A stretch of 64,000 nt of DNA, taken from positions 2,170,001 to 2,234,000 of the forward strand of contig NZ_CP023344.1 of the NCBI RefSeq assembly GCF_002310495.1, read 5' to 3'. Shown here one piece after another: positions 1-8,947 of the stretch. The translations under genes and the position numbers were made by a program. Source of the stretch: Nibricoccus aquaticus (GTDB lineage: Bacteria > Verrucomicrobiota > Verrucomicrobiia > Opitutales > Opitutaceae). The notes beneath the pieces were generated by a model that worked only from the letters and a program-made list of their open reading frames with translations, ran no database searches and was not told the origin of the DNA. Position 1 is the first letter of the stretch, and every line of letters starts with the position of its first letter.

Positions 1-122
1 CGGTGGTGAAGCGTGAGACGAATTCGTGGAAATGGCCCGCGTTCCAACTCTTCTACATGACGGGCACTGCGTGGGTGCTGTCGTTTATCGTCTATCAAGG
101 AGGCCGCGCGCTGGGCTTCTGA
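1..122 (+). CDS. feoB: Ferrous iron transport protein B, C-terminal fragment
   Basis: Only the last 39 codons are inside the window, read from base 3 to the TGA at 120-122. The frame reads [20 protein letters not shown] and ends YQGGRALGF, which matches the final transmembrane helix of FeoB, the GTPase-coupled inner-membrane Fe(II) permease. In this family a Trp-rich turn (here SWKWP) precedes the last helix. The small Cys-rich membrane gene that follows is a usual FeoB partner and supports the call. The GTPase domain and the rest of the permease lie upstream of the window, so integrity cannot be judged. Confidence 0.8.
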   Translation, partial: VVKRETNSWKWPAFQLFYMTGTAWVLSFIVYQGGRALGF

Positions 123-177
123 TCTGTGTGCGGCGTTTGCGCGCCGCGCGTTATCCGGGTTCTTTGCTGCCAGAAAA

Positions 178-360
178 ATGGCTCCTGAAATTCAAACTAT
201 CGCAGCACTGGCAGTCGTGGCCGTCACGGTCGCGTTGCTCGCGCGTTCGTTGCTGAAGAAAAAAAGTGCGCCCGGCTGCGGCGGTGGCTGTGGATGTCCG
301 TCGGAGAAGATGAAGGCGGACCTCGTGGATAAACGCAGGGCTGGCGGCATGAGGTCTTGA
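178..360 (+). CDS. FeoB-associated Cys-rich membrane protein
   Basis: This 60-residue protein has one N-terminal transmembrane helix (about residues 6-24), a basic stop-transfer patch (LLKKKS), and then a cluster with four Cys, CGGGCGC, followed by a short charged tail. That layout is the one seen in the small FeoB-associated Cys-rich proteins encoded just after feoB. Their exact role is not established; the Cys cluster is thought to help handle Fe(II) at the membrane. It starts 55 bases after the feoB stop and is probably cotranscribed with it. Confidence 0.75.
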   Translation: MAPEIQTIAALAVVAVTVALLARSLLKKKSAPGCGGGCGCPSEKMKADLVDKRRAGGMRS

Positions 361-376
361 GTCGCGGCGAGGTGCC

Positions 377-1843
377 GTGAAGGTTGCCGGGATGCCGAGA
401 ACACAATCGCCGCTGGAACGCATCGCTTCCTGGGCATTGATCGGCGTGGTGGCGGCGGTTCCGTGGATTGGCGGGGCGAAGACGCGAATGGAAAACGTCC
501 TCTGGTATCCGGGCGTGGCGCTGTGCTCAGCGTTTTTTCTGATGTGTGTGGCGCGAGCGCGCGAATCCCGGAAGCCGCAGATCCCGCCGCTGGCTGCGGG
601 GTGTGTGGGTGTGCTGCTCGCGTGTCTCGCCTGGTGGTGGGTGCAGCCCGAGCCCGGTTTCGCGACGGCGTTCGCGGAGGAGCATTGGGCGTTCATAGAG
701 TCGTGGAATCCGGCGGGGCAGCTCCAGTTTCCGCGGGAGGAGCGGCTGTTTTTTGCGGGCAGTGTGTTGCTGGGCTTTTTGGCGGCGGTCGATCTGGGGC
801 GTGACGGCCGTTTCCGTCGGAAAGTTTATTGGGTAATCGCGGTGAGCGGGCTGGCGGCTGCCGGGTATAGCGTGGGCCAGAAATGGCTCGGGTGGAGCGC
901 GGTTCCCTGGTTGCTCACCTCGTACGGGCTGGACCGGTTTTCCGGTCCATTTTTCAACTACAGCGCATCGGCGGCTAGTGTGAACTTCGCGTGGCCGTGG
1001 CTGGTGTTTGGCGTGTGGGCGTCTCTCAAGAAACGTCTGCCGGTGATGATACTAACAGTGGCGGTGACAGTGGCTGCGCTGATGGCGTGGCCGGCGACCT
1101 CGGGGTGGGGTGTGGCGGGAATCCTTCTCACGGGCGGAGCTCTGTGGCAGTTGTGCGCGAAACGTTTCGGGCTCGGGCCGCGCTGGATTCTGGGGCTGTG
1201 CGCGGCGTTGTTTGCGGCGGCGTTTGTGTGGCAGGCGAGGGAGGTCTCGGCGTTGCGAGCGCGGTATTCCGACAGGTGGACAGGCGCGGAGGCGACGCGG
1301 ATGAACGCGGCGGCCCGGGACGAGGCGTTTCGCGTCGCGGCGGCTAGTCGCGGGGATCACCTGGTGGATTCTCCCGCGCCGCCGCTTCCGTCGGTGTGGA
1401 ACGCGGCGCTGCGCATGGCGGGCGATCATCCGCTCATCGGCGACGGCCCGGGCTCGTGGGTGCGTGAGTCGTCGCTGTATTCAAATGATCCGCTCGTGAA
1501 CACGTTCTTCCACATGCGGCAGTTCGCGCACCACGATCTATTGCAGACGGCGGCGGAGTGGGGCGTTTTACCGGCGCTGGCGTGGAGCGCGTTGTGGGTT
1601 TTTGGTTTTTATCGGGCGGCGATTCGCAATGGGACGAGCGACGACGATCTCGCGTTGCTGCTGATGTTGATCGGCGTGGCGTTGCACAGCCTCGTGCATT
1701 TCCCGTTGCAGGTGCCGGCGCTGCAAACGTGGACGGCGGTGGCGCTCGGGTTTGCGTGGAGTCGCCGGCCGCGCGTGCGGAACGAAGCGGTTCCGGCGCA
1801 GGAAAATGCCTCGACTAACCGTCGTCGTGAAACGCTAGGCTGA
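377..1843 (+). CDS. O-antigen ligase-like polytopic membrane protein
   Basis: A 488-residue inner-membrane protein with about ten hydrophobic segments and a large periplasmic loop around residues 290-385. Late in the chain it carries FAHHDLLQTAAEWGVLPALA, matching the Wzy_C pattern (H..yLq...E.G..g) of O-antigen ligases and polymerases of the WaaL/Wzy superfamily. These proteins transfer or polymerise glycans from polyprenyl carriers; the substrate cannot be told from sequence. The first start is GTG at 377; an in-frame ATG at 392 (MPRTQS) is an equally credible start. It ends 7 bases before the DUF5069 gene, so the two may be cotranscribed. Confidence 0.7.
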   Translation: MKVAGMPRTQSPLERIASWALIGVVAAVPWIGGAKTRMENVLWYPGVALCSAFFLMCVARARESRKPQIPPLAAGCVGVLLACLAWWWVQPEPGFATAFAEEHWAFIESWNPAGQLQFPREERLFFAGSVLLGFLAAVDLGRDGRFRRKVYWVIAVSGLAAAGYSVGQKWLGWSAVPWLLTSYGLDRFSGPFFNYSASAASVNFAWPWLVFGVWASLKKRLPVMILTVAVTVAALMAWPATSGWGVAGILLTGGALWQLCAKRFGLGPRWILGLCAALFAAAFVWQAREVSALRARYSDRWTGAEATRMNAAARDEAFRVAAASRGDHLVDSPAPPLPSVWNAALRMAGDHPLIGDGPGSWVRESSLYSNDPLVNTFFHMRQFAHHDLLQTAAEWGVLPALAWSALWVFGFYRAAIRNGTSDDDLALLLMLIGVALHSLVHFPLQVPALQTWTAVALGFAWSRRPRVRNEAVPAQENASTNRRRETLG

Positions 1844-1850
1844 TGGGATC

Positions 1851-2312
1851 ATGCCATCGAAACCCATTCCCGGCTCCAGTGGTGAAGTGCTGACGTGTCT
1901 GCCTTCGCCGTATGTGCCGCACGCGGCGACGGGGCTGCTGTATCTCCCGCGTTTCATCGCGAAGTGCCGCTACGTGAAAACGCATGGAGCGCTGCCCGCG
2001 AGCTATGCGAAGAATTACAAGCGCGGGCTCGACCGGTTTCTGAGTCTTCATCTTGGCGTGGACCCGGCGGCGGTTGAAAAGGCGGTGCATGAATCCGTTG
2101 ATGATGCAGAACTCGACCGGCGGTTGCTGGAGATTTTTCCGAAGGATGTGCGCGCCGCGAAATGGAACCGCGACATCGTGCAAAAAGGCATGACGCAGGC
2201 GGGGCAGGAGTTCCTGCTCGAAGCGTTGACCAAGATGGGTTGCGCGGATCGCGCGGGGGAAATCCGCAGCGTGCCGGACTTGATCGATTTCGATGAAGGG
2301 CGGATCGAGTGA
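1851..2312 (+). CDS. DUF5069 domain protein
   Basis: A 153-residue soluble protein without signal peptide or membrane segment. It has the pattern of DUF5069, a family frequent in Verrucomicrobiota: an N-terminal stretch LPRFIAKCRYVKTHGALPAS, then a short linker and FLSLHLGVDPAAVEKAV, with Asp-rich positions toward the C-terminus (DLIDFDEG). The function of the family is unknown. The gene lies 7 bases after the O-antigen-ligase-like gene. The ATG at 1851 begins MPSKPIPG. Confidence 0.7.
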   Translation: MPSKPIPGSSGEVLTCLPSPYVPHAATGLLYLPRFIAKCRYVKTHGALPASYAKNYKRGLDRFLSLHLGVDPAAVEKAVHESVDDAELDRRLLEIFPKDVRAAKWNRDIVQKGMTQAGQEFLLEALTKMGCADRAGEIRSVPDLIDFDEGRIE

Positions 2313-2504
2313 GCGGGAGCTGCGGTGCGAAACGCCGCGAATAAGCGGCGGTGTGAGAAGGTGAGGGGCGCGTTCGCCGATGGACTAATGGGGGGAAGTT
2401 TTTCCGTGACGCGCCGGACGAGACGGGGAAGAAGCGTTTGCAGCCGGTGCCAGTAGCGGACATTTCCGTCGGCATTGGCTGTTCTCCTCTCACGCATCTC
2501 ACCT

Positions 2505-3221
2505 ATGAAAACATCCCGTTTGTTTCGCCTCCTCGGTGGACTTTGTCTCGCCGTTTTGACCGCTGCCTCCACCGCCTTCGCCTTCGAGGGCAAGGTGGAC
2601 ATGACGCTCACGAATGGGCCCAAGGATAAAGACCCGATGGCCATGTCTTATCGCATGAAGGGCGAGAAGATGCGCATGGATTTCGGTGGCGCTGACTCGT
2701 CTTCGAAAAAGAAAAAGAAGAAGAACGACGCCGCTGGCGCGATGATCATGGATTTCAAAAAGAAGGAGATGACGATGCTCATCGACGAAGAGAAAATGTA
2801 CATGGTGCGCGAGCTGCCCGAGCTGAAGCCGGAAGACACGAAGCGGAAAAAGGGCGACGAGGAGTTCAAGCCCACGGGCCGCAAGGAGAAGATCGCGGGC
2901 GTCGAGGCCGAGGAGTATGTCGGCAAGGCCGATGGCCGCATCGTCGAGGTGTGGGTTACCAAAGAGATGGGCCGCTATGTGAGCCAGCAAGGCGCTGAAG
3001 GCAAAGGCGGCTGGGAAGCTTTCATGGAGAAAGAAAATATGTTTCCGCTGCGCACGATCACGCGCAAGAAGGTCGGCGGCCCGGAAGAGTCGCGCATGGA
3101 AGTCACGGCGATTGACCGCTCGAAGCAGGATGGAAAACTTTTCGAGCCGCCGAGCGATTACACGAAGATGGAGATGCCCAACATGGGCGACATGCTCAAG
3201 GGGCTGATCCCTGGCCGCTGA
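2505..3221 (+). CDS. Secreted DUF4412 protein
   Basis: A 238-residue protein with a signal peptide (MKTSRLFRLLGGLCLAVLTA, cleavage probably after AFA). The mature part follows the DUF4412 pattern: a beta strand FEGKVDMTLT, MAMSYRMKGEKMRMDF, a Lys run KKKKKK near residue 70, then MIMDFKKKEMTMLIDEEKMY and further strands ending near DYTKMEM. The family is common in Verrucomicrobiota and is probably an envelope protein with a lipocalin or LolA-like barrel; its function is unknown. The ATG at 2505 is preferred to an upstream in-frame TTG because it starts the signal peptide directly. Its leader reads ctcacct before ATG, with no Shine-Dalgarno sequence. Confidence 0.7.
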   Translation: MKTSRLFRLLGGLCLAVLTAASTAFAFEGKVDMTLTNGPKDKDPMAMSYRMKGEKMRMDFGGADSSSKKKKKKNDAAGAMIMDFKKKEMTMLIDEEKMYMVRELPELKPEDTKRKKGDEEFKPTGRKEKIAGVEAEEYVGKADGRIVEVWVTKEMGRYVSQQGAEGKGGWEAFMEKENMFPLRTITRKKVGGPEESRMEVTAIDRSKQDGKLFEPPSDYTKMEMPNMGDMLKGLIPGR

Positions 3222-3253
3222 GCGAAACGCTCGCGACGTTTTGGAATTTTTCG

Positions 3254-3287
3254 ACGCGCGCTCTGCGAGATGCAGGCGCGCGTTTTT
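3254..3287 (+). terminator. Rho-independent terminator after the DUF4412 gene
   Basis: The arms acgcgcgc (3254-3261) and gcgcgcgt (3276-3283) pair, extended by ctgc/gcag inside with one bulged base, and are followed by a T run (3283-3287). It lies 32 bases after the DUF4412 stop. The minus strand has no T run here, so it serves only plus-strand transcription. Confidence 0.75.
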
Positions 3288-3291
3288 CGTG

Positions 3292-4044
3292 TCAGCGCTG
3301 TTCGATCCATTCGGGCGCGGAGTATTGCTCGATAAGTCCGTCGAGTTCGTGCTCGGCGAAATCGGGCCAGGGGGTTTCGGCGGCGGGAAGGGCGAGCGCG
3401 GCGGAAAGTTTTTCGATGAGCAGCGATTGAAACGCATCCCAATCGAGCGATGCCGTGAGAGTGGATCGGGCGAGCGAGCCTTGGAAAAGCAGGCCGTCTT
3501 TGGTGCGCTTTTGCGCGGCGCCAGCGACCTTCGCGCCGGTGAGCGTGTGGATGACGTCGTAGCGTTCGGGTCGGGTGAAGCAGACAGTGGGGCCGGAGGC
3601 GGCGGAGCAGGTTGCGCCGCCGGGGTTGTTGTCGGATGAGTCGGCGGGGTCGCAGGATTCTTTGAGTTCGACGGGCTGGCCGAGGGCGATGAGGGAGTCG
3701 GTGATGGCGGCGTGGATCGCGCGGTAGGAATGCGGCGCGGGTTGATCGTAGAGCGCGTGCGCGCGGGGGATGACGAGCGTGTAGGTCCAGTCGTCACGGT
3801 GATCGACGACGCCTCCGCCCGTGGGGCGGCGGCAGAGATCAGGAGCGATGTCGGCTGGGAGCTGCGAGCGGACGTAGGCGATTTTTTGCGAGTAACCGAA
3901 CGTGAACGCTGGGCGATGCCAGTCGTAGTGGCGGAAGCGCGCGTGCGCCGCGCGCTCGGCGGGGTAGCGTTTGAGCAGGAGGAAATCCGTCGCCATGTTT
4001 TCGGCGGCGCCGCCGTGACGCTCGGGGAGGATGTCGAGTTGCAT
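3292..4044 (-). CDS. Lipoate/biotin protein ligase family protein
   Basis: A 250-residue cytoplasmic protein of the BPL/LplA catalytic fold. It has the family signature RRPTGGGVVDHRDDWTYTLV (lipoyl-AMP binding region) and the lysine motif GAKVAGAAQKRTKDGLLFQG. Such enzymes attach lipoate or octanoate to lipoyl domains, or move it between them. There is no C-terminal accessory domain, as in LipL/LipM-type amidotransferases or short LplA forms, so ligase and transferase cannot be separated. Residues 120-145 are a Ser/Asp/Gly-rich insert. It starts 17 bases after the reductase gene stops and is probably cotranscribed with it. Confidence 0.7.
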   Translation of the reverse strand: MQLDILPERHGGAAENMATDFLLLKRYPAERAAHARFRHYDWHRPAFTFGYSQKIAYVRSQLPADIAPDLCRRPTGGGVVDHRDDWTYTLVIPRAHALYDQPAPHSYRAIHAAITDSLIALGQPVELKESCDPADSSDNNPGGATCSAASGPTVCFTRPERYDVIHTLTGAKVAGAAQKRTKDGLLFQGSLARSTLTASLDWDAFQSLLIEKLSAALALPAAETPWPDFAEHELDGLIEQYSAPEWIEQR

Positions 4045-4061
4045 GGCGTGTGGAGCGGCGA

Positions 4062-5006
4062 TCAGGCGCGTGAGGATTGCTGCGTGGAGGCGAGCCAGGT
4101 GCTCAGGTGCGGCGGGACGGTGAGCGTGGCGAGTTGTTGCGCGAAAGTTTGGACGGGCGTTTTCAAGAGCTGCGAGAGTGGGCGCAGATCGAGGGCGAGA
4201 TTGGCCTGGCGGCTGGCGGCGGCTTTGGGGTTGGCGGCGCGGTCGGTGGGTTTGAGCGGCGCGGTGGACTCGGGGAGACGGAAATGGGTGCGTATCCGGA
4301 TTCCTAGTTCGAGACGGGAGAGCAGTTCGGCGCCAGCCCAGTGAAAGACACCGGTGATCTCGGGGCGCGTGCAGAGTTCGAGCAGAGCGGCGGCGAGGTT
4401 TTGCGCGGTGCAGGTCTGGCGAAACTCATCCGTGTAGAGAATGGGCGTTTTGCTGGCGGCCCAGTCGGCTAGGAGGCGTTCGTGGAGGCTGCGTTTGCCA
4501 GCGGGGCTATTGCCCATGAGGAGCGGAGCGCGGACGGTGACAGCGAGTTTGGGTGCGGCGGCGTGGACGAGTTTTTCGCTGTCCACTTTTTGGCGCGCAT
4601 AGGTGTTGATGGGCGCGACGGGATCGGTGACGGCGTAGGGCGGGCGGTCACCGGCGAAAACTTGTTCGGACGAGAGGTGGATGAAGCGCGCGCCGAGTTG
4701 TTGCGCGAGGCGCGCGGCGAGAGCGGGGAGTGCGACGTTGAGTTTTTGCGAGAGGGCGAGGTCGTCGTCGCATTTGGCCGGTTCGGAGATGGCGGCGGCG
4801 TTGATGATGGCGGCGGGTTTAGCCTGGAGGATCGATGCGGTGACGGCGGCTTCGTCGGTGAGATCGAGCGGGAGAAGTTCGTCCACGCCGGAGACTGGGC
4901 CGGGGAAATTACCGACGGTGCCGATGATGTGGTGGCCGGCGCGGGTGGCGGCTTCAGCGAACGCGCCGCCGACGAGACCGGAAGCGCCGAGGACGAAGAG
5001 TTTCAT
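4062..5006 (-). CDS. RmlD-like sugar nucleotide reductase (extended SDR)
   Basis: A 314-residue Rossmann-fold protein: GASGLVGGAF at the N-terminus binds NAD(P)H, NAAAISEPAKCDDD follows, and a YARQK motif gives the SDR Tyr and Lys. The pattern resembles dTDP-4-dehydrorhamnose reductase (RmlD) and the regulatory subunit of methionine adenosyltransferase. The rml partners are absent nearby, so the substrate is open. The ATG at 5006 begins MKLFVLGASG; an upstream in-frame ATG at 5042 would add 12 unconserved residues. It lies downstream of the transaldolase terminator and reads into the lipoate-ligase gene. Confidence 0.7.
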   Translation of the reverse strand: MKLFVLGASGLVGGAFAEAATRAGHHIIGTVGNFPGPVSGVDELLPLDLTDEAAVTASILQAKPAAIINAAAISEPAKCDDDLALSQKLNVALPALAARLAQQLGARFIHLSSEQVFAGDRPPYAVTDPVAPINTYARQKVDSEKLVHAAAPKLAVTVRAPLLMGNSPAGKRSLHERLLADWAASKTPILYTDEFRQTCTAQNLAAALLELCTRPEITGVFHWAGAELLSRLELGIRIRTHFRLPESTAPLKPTDRAANPKAAASRQANLALDLRPLSQLLKTPVQTFAQQLATLTVPPHLSTWLASTQQSSRA

Positions 5007-5039
5007 GGGAGAGGTTTGTGGGCGGAGGTTGAGACGCGG

Positions 5040-5074
5040 CAAAAGAAAAAGGCCGACGGGTGAGCGTCGGCCTT
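5040..5074 (-). terminator. Rho-independent terminator after tal
   Basis: A 10-bp perfect stem (5049-5058 with 5065-5074, ggccgacg core) with loop ggtgag is followed on the minus strand by a T-rich tract (aaaagaaaaa in plus orientation). It lies 34 bases after the tal stop and separates tal from the reductase gene. Confidence 0.85.
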
Positions 5075-5107
5075 GGAGAAATCTAATCGGCGAAACGTCG
5101 CGCGAGC

Positions 5108-6052
5108 TTACTTCTTTTTGGAGAGGATGAGCTGCTCGAGTTTCACGATGTCGGCTGAGAAAAGGCGGATGCCTTCGGCGGTCTTTTCCGTGGCCATGGC
5201 ATCTTCGTTGAGCGCGAAGCGGAAGGATTTTTCGTCGAAGGAAACCTTCTTGAGGTCGGCGCTGGCGGACTTGGCGGGATCGAGTTTGCGGACGACCGGA
5301 TCGCTGGAGGCCTTGAGTTCGGCGAGGAGGGCGGGGGCGATGGTGAGGAGATCGCAGCCGGCGAGCTCGAGGATTTCGCCTTTGTTGCGGAAGGAGGCGC
5401 CCATGACCTCGGTCTTGTAGCCGAATTTTTTGTAGTAGGTGTAGATTTGGGTGACCGAGATCACGCCGGGGTCGGCGGCGCCGACGAAGTCTTTTCCAGC
5501 GGCTTTCTTGTGCCAGTCGAGGATGCGGCCGACGAAGGGGGAGATGAGCTTGATGTTGGCTTCGGCGCAGGCGACGGCCTGGGCGAAGGAGAAGAGGAGC
5601 GTCAGGTTACAGTTGATGCCTTCCTTCTGGAGCTGCTCGGCGGCTTTGATGCCTTCCCATGTGGAGGCGATCTTGATGAGGATGCGCTCTTTCTTGATGC
5701 CGGCTTTTTCGTAGAGGGCGATGACGTCGTGGGCCTTGGCGATGGTGGCCTGCGTGTCAAAAGAGAGGCGGGCGTCGACTTCGGAGGAGACGCGGCCGGG
5801 GACGATTTTGAGGATTTCGAGACCGAAGACCACGAGGAGGCGGTCGATGATCTGGCTGAGCGAAGCGGAGGCACCGGCTTCGGCGATGGCTTTGTCCACG
5901 AGGTGCGCGTACTCGGGCATCGCGGCGGCCTTGAGGATCAGGCTTGGGTTGGTGGTCGCGTCTTGAGGAGCGAATTCTTTCATGCTCACGAAGTCGCCGG
6001 TGTCGGCTACGACGGTCGTGAACGCTTTGAGTTGGTCGAGTTGGGTGGCCAT
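5108..6052 (-). CDS. tal: Transaldolase
   Basis: A 314-residue transaldolase of the TalA/TalB type, close to the 317 residues usual for the family. It transfers a dihydroxyacetone unit between sedoheptulose-7-phosphate and glyceraldehyde-3-phosphate in the non-oxidative pentose phosphate pathway. Visible motifs are [13 protein letters not shown] near the N-terminus and the Schiff-base lysine region [14 protein letters not shown], followed by [17 protein letters not shown] and [10 protein letters not shown]. The open frame continues upstream, but [11 protein letters not shown] at 6052 is the family start. The leader is pyrimidine-rich (tttttctct before ATG). Confidence 0.95.
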   Translation of the reverse strand: MATQLDQLKAFTTVVADTGDFVSMKEFAPQDATTNPSLILKAAAMPEYAHLVDKAIAEAGASASLSQIIDRLLVVFGLEILKIVPGRVSSEVDARLSFDTQATIAKAHDVIALYEKAGIKKERILIKIASTWEGIKAAEQLQKEGINCNLTLLFSFAQAVACAEANIKLISPFVGRILDWHKKAAGKDFVGAADPGVISVTQIYTYYKKFGYKTEVMGASFRNKGEILELAGCDLLTIAPALLAELKASSDPVVRKLDPAKSASADLKKVSFDEKSFRFALNEDAMATEKTAEGIRLFSADIVKLEQLILSKKK

Positions 6053-6075
6053 AGAGAAAAATGAAAGCGGACACG

Positions 6076-7476
6076 TTACCGGGCGGAAGGAGGCGCGGGC
6101 AAATGGTTTTTCAGCCAGACGAGGGCGTCGGTTTCGTTGGAGAATGCGCCGTCGAGCTGGGCTTCGAAGGCGGCATCGAGGGTTTTCTTGAAGTCGGGAC
6201 CGGGGGAGAGGCCGAGCGCGATCAAGTGACGACCGAGTAGAATCGGACGGGGAGCGGAGGAAGTGAGTGCGAGCGCGGTGGCGCGAGATTGGAGTTCGGC
6301 GATGCGGGCGAGTGTCTCGGGCGAGTGGAGCGGCGGGCGGCCGTCGTGGTCGGCGTGCATGACGATGCAGAGCTCGTCGATGGTGGCGGGGGCGAGTTTG
6401 CGGGCGAGGCGTCGGATGCGGCTGTCGGAGAAGTCGCCCTGACCGCTGTGATGCGCGAGATGGAGCACCACGAGCGGGCGGACGTGGGCGATGAGTTCCC
6501 GAGGTGCGCCGATACGCGTGAGAAATGAAGCCGCGAGCGGACCGCCAGCGGATTCGTGGCCGGGGCTGATCCATCGGAGCTGGCCGCGGCGGTCGGCGAA
6601 AGACGTCGTGGAGGGTTTTCCGAAATCGTGGGCGAGGACGGCGAAGAGGAGCTGGCGGCGGCGGTCGGCTGGGGCGTTTCTCCAGGCTTCGAGGCAGACG
6701 AGGGCGTCGCAGCAGTGTGCCGTGTGGGTGAATACATCGCCCTCGGGGTGCCACTCGGGATCTTGTTGTGTGCCGCGGAGCGCGGCGATTTCGGGGAAGT
6801 GGGCGAGCCAGCCGGTTTCTTCGAGCACGGCGAGGCCGCGTGAAGGGTGAGTGGATTTTTCGGCCCATTTGGCCCACTCGCCCCAGATGCGTTCGACCGG
6901 GAGCTCGTGGAAAGTGCCGGAAATAGAGCGGCAAAGCGCGACGGTTTCGGGCGCGAGTGTGAAATTGAAACGCGCGGCGAGTTGGAAGCCGCGGAGGACG
7001 CGCAGCGGATCTTCCGTGAAGGCAGCGCTGGTGTGGCGAAGCACGCGGGCGCGGAGGTCGTGTACGCCGTTGTGCGGATCGATCACGGTTTCGGCGAAGG
7101 GGTCGTAGGCGATGGCGTTGACGGTGAAATCGCGGCGCGCGGCAGCCTCGGCATCGGTGAGATTTGGCTCAGGCTCGACGGCAAAACCACGATGACCAGC
7201 GCCGGTTTTGGATTCGCGACGCGGGAGGCTGAAGTCGTATTCGGTTTCTGCGACGCGGAGTTTGATTACGCCGAAACTGCGCCCGACGACATCGGTGCTG
7301 CCGAAAGACGCGAGTGCCCGGTGAAGTTGTTCAAAAGTGACGCCGGGTACCTCGACGTCGAAGTCTTTTGGTTCAAGCCCCAGCAGCCAGTCGCGCACGC
7401 AGCCACCGACAAGGCGTGGACTGCCCATGGTGCGCAGGGCTCTTAAGGCGACGAGAAGAGGCTCGGGCAGTTGCAT
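6076..7476 (-). CDS. cca: CCA tRNA nucleotidyltransferase / poly(A) polymerase family, with HD domain
   Basis: A 466-residue class II nucleotidyltransferase that adds or repairs the 3' CCA of tRNAs. The N-terminal catalytic head has [10 protein letters not shown] and the metal-binding KDFDVEV (DxD), then [15 protein letters not shown] (RRD) and [18 protein letters not shown]-terminal HD phosphohydrolase domain shows VLAHDFGKP. The PolyA-polymerase type PcnB normally lacks the HD domain, which favours a CCA-adding enzyme. The ATG at 7476 begins [11 protein letters not shown]; longer forms are possible but unconserved. The DUF423 gene lies 37 bases upstream in the same direction. Confidence 0.85.
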   Translation of the reverse strand: MQLPEPLLVALRALRTMGSPRLVGGCVRDWLLGLEPKDFDVEVPGVTFEQLHRALASFGSTDVVGRSFGVIKLRVAETEYDFSLPRRESKTGAGHRGFAVEPEPNLTDAEAAARRDFTVNAIAYDPFAETVIDPHNGVHDLRARVLRHTSAAFTEDPLRVLRGFQLAARFNFTLAPETVALCRSISGTFHELPVERIWGEWAKWAEKSTHPSRGLAVLEETGWLAHFPEIAALRGTQQDPEWHPEGDVFTHTAHCCDALVCLEAWRNAPADRRRQLLFAVLAHDFGKPSTTSFADRRGQLRWISPGHESAGGPLAASFLTRIGAPRELIAHVRPLVVLHLAHHSGQGDFSDSRIRRLARKLAPATIDELCIVMHADHDGRPPLHSPETLARIAELQSRATALALTSSAPRPILLGRHLIALGLSPGPDFKKTLDAAFEAQLDGAFSNETDALVWLKNHLPAPPSAR

Positions 7477-7513
7477 GTGATCGACCGCCGGGGAGCGCCC
7501 GCGATGAGGGGGA

Positions 7514-7912
7514 TCAGATTTTTTTGTCAGCCGAATCAGATGACTGTTCACGGACAAGCAGGCAGCCCCAGCCTGCCAATAAAAAGAGACCGCCAAGGGG
7601 CGTGACCGGCCAAAGCCAGCGAGGGCCGCCCAAGGCCATGAGGTAGAGCGAGCCCGAGAAACAGCACGCACCGATGATCCACGAGAGCGCGGCGCGGTCA
7701 TGCCAGCGTGCCGAGCGGCTAGCTGGAAGTGTGTTGATGGCAGCCAGCGCAAGCAGAGCCACTGCGTGGATCAGGTGATAATGAACCGCAGTCTCCCAAT
7801 TGGTGAGGGTGCCTGCGGCTGAAAGCCGGGACTTCAGAGCGTGTGCTCCGAATGCGCCCAAGGCCAGGCCTGTAAGTCCTAAAATGCCCGCTGCTGCTTT
7901 CATCCTACCCAT
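7514..7912 (-). CDS. DUF423 family small membrane protein
   Basis: A 132-residue protein with four hydrophobic helices. It has the DUF423 (YgdD-type) pattern: LALGAFGAHALKSRL in the first loop, then ETAVHYHLIHAVALLAL, SGSLYLMALGG and VTPLGGLFLLAGWG. The function of the family is unknown. An internal ATG at 7903 (MKAAAGIL) is an alternative start. It is divergent from the TorF porin gene and upstream of cca. Confidence 0.85.
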   Translation of the reverse strand: MGRMKAAAGILGLTGLALGAFGAHALKSRLSAAGTLTNWETAVHYHLIHAVALLALAAINTLPASRSARWHDRAALSWIIGACCFSGSLYLMALGGPRWLWPVTPLGGLFLLAGWGCLLVREQSSDSADKKI

Positions 7913-8081
7913 GAATATGATCGAAGATGTTTACACAATTTTGGAACCGCTCGGACAGTTTCCGGTCCGGTTTCAGAGCAGAAGGGTCGGTAAGTTAAGA
8001 CTTGAATTTTACAAACCTATCTTTTCTGTGCGGAAGGCCGATTTTGTCGGCTGACCGAACAAACTACAGAACAACAACACT

Positions 8082-8804
8082 ATGAAAAAGACTGCCATTC
8101 TCCTCGCGGCCATTGCCGCCGGTACTGGTTTGAATGCCCAAGATGTGAAGTCCTCGTACTCCGTGACGACCGACTTCACCTACGCTTCGGAATACGTATT
8201 CCGCGGCGTCGAAGTGGCTGGTAACTCCTTCCAGCCCTCGATCGAAGTTTCCGTGGACGATGCCTACGTCGGCCTGTGGACCAATAATCCTGTCACCGAT
8301 AACGAGTCCAACGAGATCGATATCTACGGTGGCTATAAATACAAAGTTAACGATGCCCTCTCATTCGAGGCGGTCGGCACTTACTACTGGTACCCTGAGG
8401 CTACCGGTGGTGCTACCAAAGACTCGATCGAAGTTGGTCTCGGCGCTACCTACGTGTATCAAGGTATCTCCTCCAGCCTCTATTACTACTACGACTTCAC
8501 CCTCGAAGCTGACACCATTCAGGCTTCCGTTGGCTACAGTGTTCCGCTCGAAGCGATCGGTTCCTCGGTTGATTTCAGCGTTTTCGCTGGTACGGCTGAC
8601 GGTCGTGATTGGGCTCCAGACAGCGGTTCACGCGTGTTCGAGACCTACAACTATTACGGTTTCGACATCAGCGTTCCTTACAAGCTGAACGACAAAGCGG
8701 CCATTACCACCGGCATCCACTATGCTGCCAATGACGCTTACTTCGACGGCTCCGCTCCTGACAGCAATCTCTGGTTCACCGTCGGTCTGTCTGTTGGTTT
8801 CTAA
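8082..8804 (+). CDS. TorF family putative porin
   Basis: A 240-residue outer-membrane beta-barrel protein with a signal peptide (MKKTAILLAAIAAGTGLNAQ). Alternating strands rich in Tyr, Trp and Ser follow, for example FTYASEYVFRGVEV, AYVGLWTNNPV and NEIDIYGGYKYK, ending in Phe (FTVGLSVGF) as outer-membrane proteins do. The YVFRGV sequence after the first strand is typical of TorF/TIGR02001 proteins. What it transports is not known. Codon use is more balanced than in the flanking genes, which often means high expression; a strong terminator follows. Confidence 0.85.
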   Translation: MKKTAILLAAIAAGTGLNAQDVKSSYSVTTDFTYASEYVFRGVEVAGNSFQPSIEVSVDDAYVGLWTNNPVTDNESNEIDIYGGYKYKVNDALSFEAVGTYYWYPEATGGATKDSIEVGLGATYVYQGISSSLYYYYDFTLEADTIQASVGYSVPLEAIGSSVDFSVFAGTADGRDWAPDSGSRVFETYNYYGFDISVPYKLNDKAAITTGIHYAANDAYFDGSAPDSNLWFTVGLSVGF

Positions 8805-8848
8805 TCGCTCACGCGCTTAGAAAATATCTTCAAGACTTCCTATCTTCA

Positions 8849-8880
8849 CCCGCTCCTCTTCACCGAGGAGCGGGTTTTTA
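8849..8880 (+). terminator. Rho-independent terminator after the TorF gene
   Basis: A perfect 10-bp stem (cccgctcctc 8849-8858 with gaggagcggg 8865-8874), a 6-base loop and a T5 tail followed by at. It lies 44 bases after the stop. Confidence 0.95.
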
Positions 8881-8901
8881 TTCATAGCCCAAATCTAAGG
8901 G

Positions 8902-8929
8902 TTGACAGAAGGTTTCCAAACCTTAGCTC
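8902..8929 (+). promoter_or_regulatory. Candidate promoter of rplM-rpsI with a palindromic spacer
   Basis: A perfect -35 box TTGACA (8902-8907) is followed after a 16-base spacer by a weak -10 candidate tagctc (8924-8929). The spacer is largely the palindrome aaggttt-cc-aaacctt (8909-8924), which could be an operator. The rplM ATG is at 8948. The -35 match and the palindrome are visible; their role is inference. Confidence 0.45.
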
Positions 8930-8947
8930 TCGACCCCTTTTCCTTTC

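Noticed and set aside
8902-8947. rplM leader considered as an L13-binding RNA leader
   Set aside because: The stretch is too short after the -10 candidate, and no conserved L13-leader elements could be recognised.
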